A stretch of 47,014 nucleotides of DNA from a bacterium (GTDB lineage: Bacteria; Patescibacteriota; Minisyncoccia; UBA6257; 2-01-FULL-56-20). Under the pieces are notes generated by a model. That model was not told where the DNA came from, searched no databases, and saw nothing but the letters and a program-made list of their open reading frames with translations. The translations under genes and the position numbers were made by a program. Below, piece by piece: positions 33,754 to 40,587 of the stretch (position 1 is its first letter; each line of letters starts with the position of its first letter). The stretch covers positions 1 to 47,014 of the forward strand of contig DAIDAM010000006.1 of the NCBI GenBank assembly GCA_027310625.1. Direction: 5' to 3'.

Positions 33754-35988
33754 ATGAGTATGGACTTACAAACAATTTCTCCAAAAGAATATCTCACCCG
33801 CAAGGGCATTGCCTTTCGTGAGAGCGGAAAAGAAATCATAACGCATTGCGTTTTCAACGGCTGTGATAAAGACAGCAGAAGCGGCGAAGCTCACTTATAT
33901 TTTGACGCCGAGACGGGACAATACGAGTGCAAAAAGTGCGGCGAGAAAGGCAACATTGTAACGCTCGCCAAGCATTTTGGAGACAGCATAAACGAGATTG
34001 CCCTTAACCCAAAAACACCTGCCGCAAATCCACGAAAATCCACGAAGTTTGACGCTGAATTGGTAGAAACCTGCCATTTAGCCCTTCCACCCAACATTCG
34101 CCAGTATTTGAACGCCAGAGGCGTTTTTGACGCCGTTATAGACGCTCACAAGCTCGGCTGGGGCAAGTTCTACGGCAAGAATTGGATAACTATACCCATA
34201 CCTGACATCTATGGGGCTTTTCGGTTTTTCAAATTACGCCAAGACCCGAACGCTGGCGATGAAAAAATAACTTATCCAAAAGGCGTTGAAGCCCAGATTT
34301 ACGGGTGGGACACGCTAACAAAAACTAACAATCAGCTCTTTATCTGCGAGGGCGAGCTGGACAGGTTAGCTCTGCTCTCAAAAGACATTGACGCCATCAC
34401 TTCAACGCACGGGGCGATGACCTTCAAACAGGAATGGAGCGAAAAGGTAGGAAAAGGTAGGAAAATCTATATCTGCTACGACAATGACGAAGCTGGCAGA
34501 AAAGGAGCAGAGAAGGTGGCAAAAATGGTGGAAATTGCTGGAAATGAGACCTACATTGTTTCGTTGCCAAAAGAGGTTGGCGAAGGCGGCGACATAACTG
34601 ATTACCTCATAAAACTTAACGGCAACCCCGATGATTTATTTGGTAAATACGCAAAAGCATATCCAGAAAAAATTGACACCTCGCAGTTCAGGCCACTCTC
34701 CTCGCAGGATTTAGTTGAAATACTGGGGCTGACAATAAAACAAGATGAGGAAAATAAAATCGTAACCTTCTTATGCGAGTTATCCGCTTATACCGAAAAC
34801 GCACAATTTAACATCAGCTATAACGCCCCAAGCTCCACTGGCAAAAGTTATATCCCAACCGAGATTGCCCGCTTGCTCCCAGAGGAAGATGTGTTGGAAC
34901 TGGCTTATTGTAGCCCTACCGCATTTTTTCACGATGTCGGCGAGTGGAATAAAGAGATGAAAGGATATGTGGTGGATTTGTCCCGAAAGATTTTGATTTT
35001 TCTTGACCAACCACATACTCAACTTTTGGAAAGGTTGAGACCACTGCTATCCCACGACAAAAAAGAGATAAGCGTAAAGATAACTGATAAAAGCCAGAAG
35101 TTCGGATTAAAAACCAAAAATGTTTTGCTCAAGGGATACCCCGCCGTTATTTTCTGCACGGCAGGTTTGCGGATTGACGAACAGGAAGCAACACGCTTTT
35201 TGCTTTTAAGTCCAGAGGTCAATCACGAAAAAATCAGACAGGGTATTTTGGAAAGTATTAAAAAAGAGGCAGACGCCGAGAGCTATAAGGGGTGGCTTGA
35301 TGAAAACCCCGAAAGGAAACTCCTTAAAGAACGGATACGGGCGATAAAACTGGAAGGTATCCGAGAGATAAAGATTGCGAACCACCAGAAAGTCATAGAC
35401 CGATTTTTGACCGAGAATAAGGTGCTCAAGCCACGACACCAGCGAGACATAAAACGCCTTACCTCGCTCATCAAATCTTTTGCCCTCATCAATCTTTGGT
35501 GGCGAGAAAAGAACGGCACAACGATTGCCGCTAATGAGGATGATATTGAGCAAGCGTTTAAGATTTGGGACACCATCTCTGTAAGCCAAGAGCTGAACCT
35601 GCCGCCGTATATCTACAACCTCTACCAAGAAGTCATTTTGAAGGCGTGGGACGAAAAGAACGGCAAAAGAAGCGAGGGCTTTGAGGAAATAACAGGTAAG
35701 CTCGGATTATCACGCCAAGAAGTGCTACAAAAGCATTTTGAAGTGTATGGCAGGATGTTGGACACGAACCAGCTCCGCCAGCAGATTTTGCCAATGCTTG
35801 AGACCGCAGGGCTTATCGTGCAGGAAGCAGACCCCAGCGATAAACGCAAAATGCTCATTTACCCTACCGCACTATCCACTAAATCTCCCGAACAGAGAAA
35901 TGGTGAGAGCGGGGGTGGGGTAAAAACCGATGAGGAAAACAATAGTGAAATGAGCGGTGGGGTAACTCCAGATTTAGGAGTTTTCTGA
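33754..35988 (+). CDS. Primase-helicase fusion (zinc finger, TOPRIM, P-loop ATPase)
   Basis: A 744-residue replication protein. The N-terminal CHC2-type zinc finger is visible at HCVFNGCDK and YECKKCGEKGNIVTLAKHFG. The TOPRIM domain has LFICEGELDRLAL and IYICYDNDEAGRKGAEKV (about 205-255). The ATPase has Walker A SSTGKSYI (about 357) and Walker B ILIFLDQP (about 410), with ATRFLLLSPE following as an arginine-finger-like element. The C-terminal region looks like winged-helix segments (GLSRQEVLQKHFEVYG). It would prime and unwind element DNA after excision. Its 3' end carries inverted TTACCCTACCGC / GCGGTGGGGTAA motifs. Confidence 0.8.
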   Translation: MSMDLQTISPKEYLTRKGIAFRESGKEIITHCVFNGCDKDSRSGEAHLYFDAETGQYECKKCGEKGNIVTLAKHFGDSINEIALNPKTPAANPRKSTKFDAELVETCHLALPPNIRQYLNARGVFDAVIDAHKLGWGKFYGKNWITIPIPDIYGAFRFFKLRQDPNAGDEKITYPKGVEAQIYGWDTLTKTNNQLFICEGELDRLALLSKDIDAITSTHGAMTFKQEWSEKVGKGRKIYICYDNDEAGRKGAEKVAKMVEIAGNETYIVSLPKEVGEGGDITDYLIKLNGNPDDLFGKYAKAYPEKIDTSQFRPLSSQDLVEILGLTIKQDEENKIVTFLCELSAYTENAQFNISYNAPSSTGKSYIPTEIARLLPEEDVLELAYCSPTAFFHDVGEWNKEMKGYVVDLSRKILIFLDQPHTQLLERLRPLLSHDKKEISVKITDKSQKFGLKTKNVLLKGYPAVIFCTAGLRIDEQEATRFLLLSPEVNHEKIRQGILESIKKEADAESYKGWLDENPERKLLKERIRAIKLEGIREIKIANHQKVIDRFLTENKVLKPRHQRDIKRLTSLIKSFALINLWWREKNGTTIAANEDDIEQAFKIWDTISVSQELNLPPYIYNLYQEVILKAWDEKNGKRSEGFEEITGKLGLSRQEVLQKHFEVYGRMLDTNQLRQQILPMLETAGLIVQEADPSDKRKMLIYPTALSTKSPEQRNGESGGGVKTDEENNSEMSGGVTPDLGVF

Positions 35989-36048
35989 CGCCATAAAAAA
36001 GAGGTCGTATGCCTGATAAACAGGCAAATAACAGGCAATAACAAAACT

Positions 36049-36576
36049 ATGAGCGAAGTATCACAAAAACAACTTGAGGCAAATCGCCAAAACGCAAAGC
36101 TCGGCGGCGTAAAGACCGAGGAAGGCAAAGCGGTAAGCAAATACAACGCCCTAAAGCACGGGCTGTTGAGCAAAGAGGTTTTGCTTGAGGGCGAGGACGA
36201 GAAAATGCTTGTTGAGGTCGGCAAGAAGCTACGGGCGGAGTTAGAGCCGCAAACGGAGCTTGAGCTGGTGCTGGTGGATAGGATAACCGCAAATGTGTGG
36301 CGGTTGAGGCGGGTAATGCAGATTGAGCGGGAAATGATGGATGACGACATAAACGATACACTTTTCGCTTTGAGCGACAGCAAAAAGACGCTCGGCGGAG
36401 CAGTAAGCCACGATTTCGCCAATGCTGACACCTATGGCAAGCTCACCCGCTATGAAGCGAGCATTGAACGGGGTATTTACAAAGCCCTGCACGAATTACA
36501 GCGTATCCAAGCCGCACGAATGGGAGAAAAACCGCCCGCACCGATAGCGGTTGATGTAGATGTGTCAAAGGATTAA
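36049..36576 (+). CDS. Accessory mobile-element protein of the NALKHG type
   Basis: A 175-residue protein. ANRQNAKLGGVKTEEGKAVSKYNALKHGLLS is a signature found in many bacterial hypothetical proteins linked to transposons and phages (the usual form is NAxxSTGPxTxEGKxxSxxNAxxHGL). It is followed by ELVLVDRITANVWRLRRVMQIEREMM, a helical pair. Function is unknown. It follows the primase-helicase by 60 bp. Confidence 0.65.
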   Translation: MSEVSQKQLEANRQNAKLGGVKTEEGKAVSKYNALKHGLLSKEVLLEGEDEKMLVEVGKKLRAELEPQTELELVLVDRITANVWRLRRVMQIEREMMDDDINDTLFALSDSKKTLGGAVSHDFANADTYGKLTRYEASIERGIYKALHELQRIQAARMGEKPPAPIAVDVDVSKD

Positions 36577-36791
36577 GAACGCAACGGCAATGAGATTTGG
36601 TCAAATAAATTACCAATTTACGCCAAGATTAAAAATGGGTTCGTTTCGCAAAATTATCGGAAAATATCGGATTTAATCAAAACTGGAATTAAAACGAAAA
36701 AGTCCTTTATTTACCGATAAAAATTGTGTCTAAACTCAAAAAATAAACCCAACAATCCTTAATGATTTCGGCGGATTTTTGAGAAAAAAGT
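36577..36791. other. AT-rich 215-bp gap, candidate replication origin
   Basis: The gap follows the primase-helicase and NALKHG-type genes and is strongly AT-rich, with a repeated TATCGGAAAATATCGG phrase near 36653-36672 and TTACCGATAAA near 36712. No gene is seen. An origin is possible from context only. Confidence 0.25.
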
Positions 36792-37406
36792 ATGGCAAAA
36801 CAAGAGGCAGAATGGAGTAATAGATTGAGCGTCCGCTTTCTGAAAAAGCACGGCTATCTTGAGGGCGGCTGGCGATACGGCGGGATTAAATGGACTTACG
36901 GAATGAGCGGCAATGAAAGCAGTATCGGCTTCAATGTGAATATAGGCGGAGACGAGGGCGATTACATCAAGTTGCAATATACGCACACGAACAGAGGAAC
37001 AGATGAAAAAGAAAGTATGGATTTCAGAGTTGAACTGACTACCACCCCCTGCAATTATGGCGGCAAGCGTTACTGGTTTATTTGTCCGCTCTCCAAAAAT
37101 GGACGATACTGCGGCAGGCGAGTTGGCGTGCTTTTCAGCATAGGCAAGTGGTTCGGTTGCAGGCATTGTGGAGAGATTGCTTATGCCGCCCAAATGCGAG
37201 GCGGAAAATATAGGGGCAGTTCTGTTTGTTTGCCAGACATTGAACGGGCGGAGCAAGAGGTTAAGCGGTATTATTACAATGGCAAGCCAACCAGAAAATA
37301 CAGACGGCTCATACGATTAAATGAGAAGTTTAACCAGAGTTTTATGCTGATGGCGGCAGGGCTGGATAAACGATTTGCCCGCTTTGCTGACTTTAAGAAA
37401 AAGTGA
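36792..37406 (+). CDS. Zinc-binding mobile-element protein, unknown function
   Basis: A 204-residue protein. The centre reads CNYGGKRYWFICPL, then RYCGRRVGVLFSIGKWFGCRHCGEIAYAAQ. This cysteine pattern (CxxGGxRxWFxCP...CGRRVxxLY...FxCRxCxxLxYxSQ) occurs in a family of uncharacterised proteins on integrative elements in Proteobacteria and CPR bacteria. It suggests one or two zinc ribbons. It lies just before the recombinase leader. Confidence 0.7.
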   Translation: MAKQEAEWSNRLSVRFLKKHGYLEGGWRYGGIKWTYGMSGNESSIGFNVNIGGDEGDYIKLQYTHTNRGTDEKESMDFRVELTTTPCNYGGKRYWFICPLSKNGRYCGRRVGVLFSIGKWFGCRHCGEIAYAAQMRGGKYRGSSVCLPDIERAEQEVKRYYYNGKPTRKYRRLIRLNEKFNQSFMLMAAGLDKRFARFADFKKK

Positions 37407-37419
37407 TATGATACAAGTG

Positions 37420-37537
37420 TTGCCCAGTTGCCCACAATCCCGAAGTTTTTTATTGCTTTGTTGCCCTAAAGGGGCGGCTATGCCAATAAAGCAATCCTTC
37501 GGGAAAGCGGAATTGGGCAACCATAGCCGTCCCTTTA
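37420..37537 (+). ncRNA. Pseudoknotted leader of the recombinase gene
   Basis: The stems are nested. GTTGCCCA (37427-37434) pairs with TGGGCAAC (37514-37521), CCCGAAG (37439-37445) with CTTCGGG (37497-37503), and ATTGCTTTGTTG (37452-37463) with CAATAAAGCAAT (37484-37495). The loop segment TAAAGGGGCGGCTATG (37467-37482) pairs with the downstream CATAGCCGTCCCTTTA (37522-37537) at 15 of 16 positions plus a G-T, forming a long pseudoknot. The start codon lies 7 bases after it. Confidence 0.7.
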
Positions 37538-37544
37538 AGTTTTT

Positions 37545-39527
37545 ATGAAGCAAGAGCAAAACAAAATTAAATACTTTATCTATGCCAGAAAGTCGTCCGA
37601 GAGCGAAGATAGACAGGTGCAATCTATTGACGACCAAACAAATCGGCTGAAAAAACTTGCGGCAGATTTAAGTTTGGATATTAAAAAAATCTATACCGAA
37701 GCGAAGTCGGCAAAGAAGCCAAACAATCGCCCCATCTTTGACGAGATGATACAACGAATTGAAAACGGCGAAGCGGGCGGGATTTTGTGCTGGCAGATAA
37801 ATCGCCTCTCCCGTAATCCGATTGATAGCGGTAAGTTAAGCTGGCTTTTACAGCGAGGAGTGCTCAAATCAATCCAGACGATAGACCGCCAATATCTCCC
37901 AGAGGACAATGTGCTTTTATTCAGCGTTGAAAGCGGCGTTGCCAATCAATACATTTTAGATTTAAGCAAAAACACCAAGAGGGGTATGCTTTCAAAGCTG
38001 GAGAAGGGCTGGCAAACAGGAGTAGCACCGCTCGGCTATCTCAACGACAAAGAAAATAAAATCATCATCAAAGACCCAGAGCGTTTTAATCTTGTCCGCA
38101 AGATGTGGGATTTAATGCTTACTGGCAACTATACCCCGCCAAAGATTTTGGATATGGCGAATAAAGAATGGGGCTTTAAGACAAGAAAGTTTAAGAGGAT
38201 GGGCGGCAACGAATTATCACGAAGCGGTATTTACAAGATTTTTACCAGCTTGTTTTACGCAGGAATTATAGAAAATGCAGGAGTTCAGTATGAGGGGCAA
38301 CACGAGCGAATGATTACGCTTGAGGAGTATGACCGAGTGCAAATGCTTCTTGGTAGAAAGGGTAAGCCAAGACCAAAACACCACGAGTTTGCTTTTACTG
38401 GCTCAATGCGATGTGGCGTATGCAACTGCCTTTACACCGCCGAGACAAAGCAGAAGCTCCTCAAATCTGGCGAGATACGAAATCACACTTATTATCACTG
38501 CACGAGAAAAACCACCAAGATTAAGTGCAACCAGCGAAAAAATATCCCAGTGGACGATTTGGAAGTGATGATTGAAAAAGAAATTGAAAAATACACCATC
38601 CTGCCAGAGTTCTTGCAGTGGGCATTGGAAGGTTTGAATAAAAAGAACGATACCGAAATTGAGGATAGGACAAAAGTTTATGAAATGCGGCATAAAAATC
38701 TGGTGGAAACTCAAAAAGAGCTGGATGAGCTTACAAAAATGAGATACCGCCAACTCATTGATGATGAAACCTTTATCAAAGAAAAAAATATACTCCAAAG
38801 CAAAATCGCCCAAATGAAAGAAAATCTGCGGGAGACGGAGACACGAGCCGAGAAGTGGCTGGAGCTTACCGAAAAAACTTTTGCATTTGCTACTTATGCA
38901 CGAGCCGCTTTCCTGCGAGCTAACAAAATGGGCAAAGCAGGGTTAGAACTGAAGAAGGAGATTTTGCTGGCTCTTGGAAAAGTGCCGATAATTAAAGACC
39001 TAAAGCTCTTTATTGAACCGAATGAGTGGTTTGCGGAGATAGAAAATAGCTATCCTGCCCTTGAGCAGAAATACTTAAGGTTAGAACCGACAAAAATGCC
39101 GATAAATAAAGCAAAAACAGAAGCTCTCGCTTCTGTTCGTGCACACTGGCTCCGCAGGCAGGACTCGAACCTGCAACCTTGTCCTTACATTTGTCCCAGA
39201 GTTTCCTTTGGGGATGGACTATATCATCACCCTCTGCAGGGGCGAGGCGCTTCCCGTGGCACAAAAATTTTTGTGTGCTCGGTACTCCTTTTCAGGATAG
39301 TCTCTACACCTTCTCCGCTTTTATGCCGGAGCTTGGCTCGGGGTTGCCCTCCGCTTGCGCGGTCGGGGTTCTCCGATTTCACCTCGTGTTTCAACCCGAA
39401 TTACTTCGGGAAGCTGCGTTTAGTTCCACAGGGACCCGCTCTACCGTTGAGCTACTGCGGAATAGAAAAATTTTACCAATTAATCGGGAAAAATCAAACG
39501 CCCTACCCGCCCCGGGCGTGGTTTTGA
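37545..39527 (+). CDS. Large serine recombinase (integrase of the element)
   Basis: Catalyses integration and excision by a serine-phosphodiester mechanism. The N-terminal resolvase domain has YARKSSESEDRQ with catalytic Ser17, and ILCWQINRLSRNPIDSGKL. A recombinase domain follows (GVAPLGYLNDKENK ... LSRSGIYKIFTSLFYAG). The zinc ribbon is MRCGVCNCLYTAE with YYHCTRK, and a coiled coil spans about 385-470. Native sequence ends near residue 525; the frame then runs antisense through a terminator, tRNA-Asn and its intron to a stop at 39527. WLRRQDSNLQP is the classic tRNA-antisense tail, so the true C-terminus is uncertain. Confidence 0.88.
   Translation: MKQEQNKIKYFIYARKSSESEDRQVQSIDDQTNRLKKLAADLSLDIKKIYTEAKSAKKPNNRPIFDEMIQRIENGEAGGILCWQINRLSRNPIDSGKLSWLLQRGVLKSIQTIDRQYLPEDNVLLFSVESGVANQYILDLSKNTKRGMLSKLEKGWQTGVAPLGYLNDKENKIIIKDPERFNLVRKMWDLMLTGNYTPPKILDMANKEWGFKTRKFKRMGGNELSRSGIYKIFTSLFYAGIIENAGVQYEGQHERMITLEEYDRVQMLLGRKGKPRPKHHEFAFTGSMRCGVCNCLYTAETKQKLLKSGEIRNHTYYHCTRKTTKIKCNQRKNIPVDDLEVMIEKEIEKYTILPEFLQWALEGLNKKNDTEIEDRTKVYEMRHKNLVETQKELDELTKMRYRQLIDDETFIKEKNILQSKIAQMKENLRETETRAEKWLELTEKTFAFATYARAAFLRANKMGKAGLELKKEILLALGKVPIIKDLKLFIEPNEWFAEIENSYPALEQKYLRLEPTKMPINKAKTEALASVRAHWLRRQDSNLQPCPYICPRVSFGDGLYHHPLQGRGASRGTKIFVCSVLLFRIVSTPSPLLCRSLARGCPPLARSGFSDFTSCFNPNYFGKLRLVPQGPALPLSYCGIEKFYQLIGKNQTPYPPRAWF
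39112..39136 (-). terminator. Terminator of tRNA-Asn, inside the recombinase frame
   Basis: On the minus strand ACAGAAGC-GAGA-GCTTCTGT is an 8-bp perfect hairpin followed by five or six T, starting 10 bases downstream of the tRNA CCA. Confidence 0.85.
39147..39461 (-). tRNA. tRNA-Asn(GUU) interrupted by a group I intron
   Basis: The 5' exon is 39461-39428 and the 3' exon 39187-39147. Spliced, the acceptor stem is TCCGCAG/CTGCGGA with discriminator G and encoded CCA. The D arm is GCTCAACGGTAGAGC. The anticodon loop is CTGTTAA with anticodon GTT, and the T arm is GCAGG-TTCGAGT-CCTGC. The intron lies between anticodon positions 35 and 36. The anticodon stem is GGTCC/GGACA, with a G-A mismatch at 27-43. 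The recombinase frame runs into its 3' end, so the element probably used this gene as its target. Confidence 0.9.
39188..39427 (-). ncRNA. Group I self-splicing intron in tRNA-Asn
   Basis: The 240-nt intron begins GGAACTAAACGCAG and ends with G. P1 forms between exon CTGT and intron GCAG, with the required U-G pair at the splice site. The core elements are readable on the minus strand: CCGAGCCAAGCTC (Q/R region, about 39342-39330), AAGGTGTAGAGACTA (S region, 39312-39298) and GATATAGTCC (39226-39217), where GACTA and TAGTC form P7. This resembles the IC3 introns of bacterial tRNA genes. It encodes no homing endonuclease. Confidence 0.9.
39470..39497 (-). promoter_or_regulatory. Promoter of tRNA-Asn
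   Basis: On the minus strand the -35 TTGATT (39497-39492) and -10 TAAAAT (39475-39470) have a 16-base spacer, ending 8 bases before the mature tRNA 5' end. Confidence 0.6.
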
Positions 39528-39552
39528 AAATCCGAACAGGGAAAAGTAGGAT

Positions 39553-40587
39553 ATGGAGACCGTTTTTGAAAAAGACATGAAACCCAAAAGAAAAGTCAGC
39601 GCTAATTTAGGTCGCACTCAGTATTTTCAAAGGGAGCGATTATATAAAGAGATTAGAAAACGTCTTGGTCCAGTCAGGCGTTGCCCTTTCTATAACGGTA
39701 AAAAATATCCTCAATTTGATAATAAAAGTCACAATGTTTTAAATCCGAAATTTCTAAACCCAGCCGTTCCTATTGAAGAGTTTGATTTTGCAAAAAAATC
39801 AAACGACAAATGGGGTCTCCAAGCTTACTGCAGAGTTTGCTACAAAGCTTATAGAGATGCTCGAATAGGAAAAGCTCGTGAGACTTGGATTCGAAAGAGC
39901 GGTGCTCCCATGACAGATGACAAAATCAGGAGCTGGTATCGCAAAAACGTAGGTCCGACAATGGCATGTTCGGTATGTAAACGCGAACTAGACCCTAAAA
40001 ATTTTGCCATTTCCAGAAGCATGGAAAAGGGACTCCATAATGAATGTTTTGATTGTCAGGCAGCACGAGGAGGTTCTGTACGAGAACAGGAGTGGCTCTC
40101 GGACGGAGATTGGTCATCTTGGACAAAGACCGTGTTGAAAATGAGAAAAATGAAGAAAGTGAGGTGTGCGGGTTGGTCTCGTTCTGTGACAATGGGTTGG
40201 TGCCTTAAGTTTGGTAACGGTAAAAATATGCACGCTGACCACTATATTCCACTGCGGGCTGGCGGAATACATGATGTAAAAAATTTCCAGCCGCCCTGCG
40301 ATAGTTGTAATAGTAAGAAAAGCGATCAAATCGATCAGAAAACACCAATAAGTAAAATTATCAAACTCGTAGGCAATCCGTATAAAAATGTTATTAAATC
40401 GAAAGATTCAGTTTCCACGATTGAACGGAAATTGAAAGCCGCATTGCTCAAACGCATAGCTAACCTTGTTGACTCCAGTAAATACCTTGAGGCAATTCGT
40501 GCAAAAAAGAAAGAAGTTAATGGACAGTGGGATATAAACCGTGTCTATAAAAAAGGTGTTGAATGGCTAGACAGAAACCTTTCTTAG
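39553..40587 (+). CDS. HNH endonuclease, probable restriction partner of the LexA-methyltransferase
   Basis: A 344-residue protein. The N-terminal half has zinc-type cysteine pairs (YCRVCYKAY, ACSVCKREL, ECFDCQAAR). The nuclease is a classical HNH: GKNMHADHYIPLRAGGIHDV with the His-Asp-His start, Asn in VKNFQPP, and PCDSCNSKKSDQ with its Cys-x-x-Cys. It is AT-rich. ATG 39577 (MKPKRKVSANLGR) is an alternative start. The 3' end overlaps by 21 bp the 3' end of the convergent LexA-methyltransferase gene. An HNH gene paired with an orphan methyltransferase is a common type II restriction layout, which is why I infer restriction; a homing function is the alternative. Confidence 0.75.
   Translation: METVFEKDMKPKRKVSANLGRTQYFQRERLYKEIRKRLGPVRRCPFYNGKKYPQFDNKSHNVLNPKFLNPAVPIEEFDFAKKSNDKWGLQAYCRVCYKAYRDARIGKARETWIRKSGAPMTDDKIRSWYRKNVGPTMACSVCKRELDPKNFAISRSMEKGLHNECFDCQAARGGSVREQEWLSDGDWSSWTKTVLKMRKMKKVRCAGWSRSVTMGWCLKFGNGKNMHADHYIPLRAGGIHDVKNFQPPCDSCNSKKSDQIDQKTPISKIIKLVGNPYKNVIKSKDSVSTIERKLKAALLKRIANLVDSSKYLEAIRAKKKEVNGQWDINRVYKKGVEWLDRNLS

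Noticed and set aside
39010-39264. An 84-codon minus-strand frame across the tRNA-Asn 3' exon
   Set aside because: It overlaps the tRNA, its terminator and the intron, and has no protein family features.
39179-39580. A plus-strand frame opposite the group I intron, considered as a homing endonuclease
   Set aside because: It has no LAGLIDADG, GIY-YIG or HNH motif; the sequence is explained by the intron core on the other strand.
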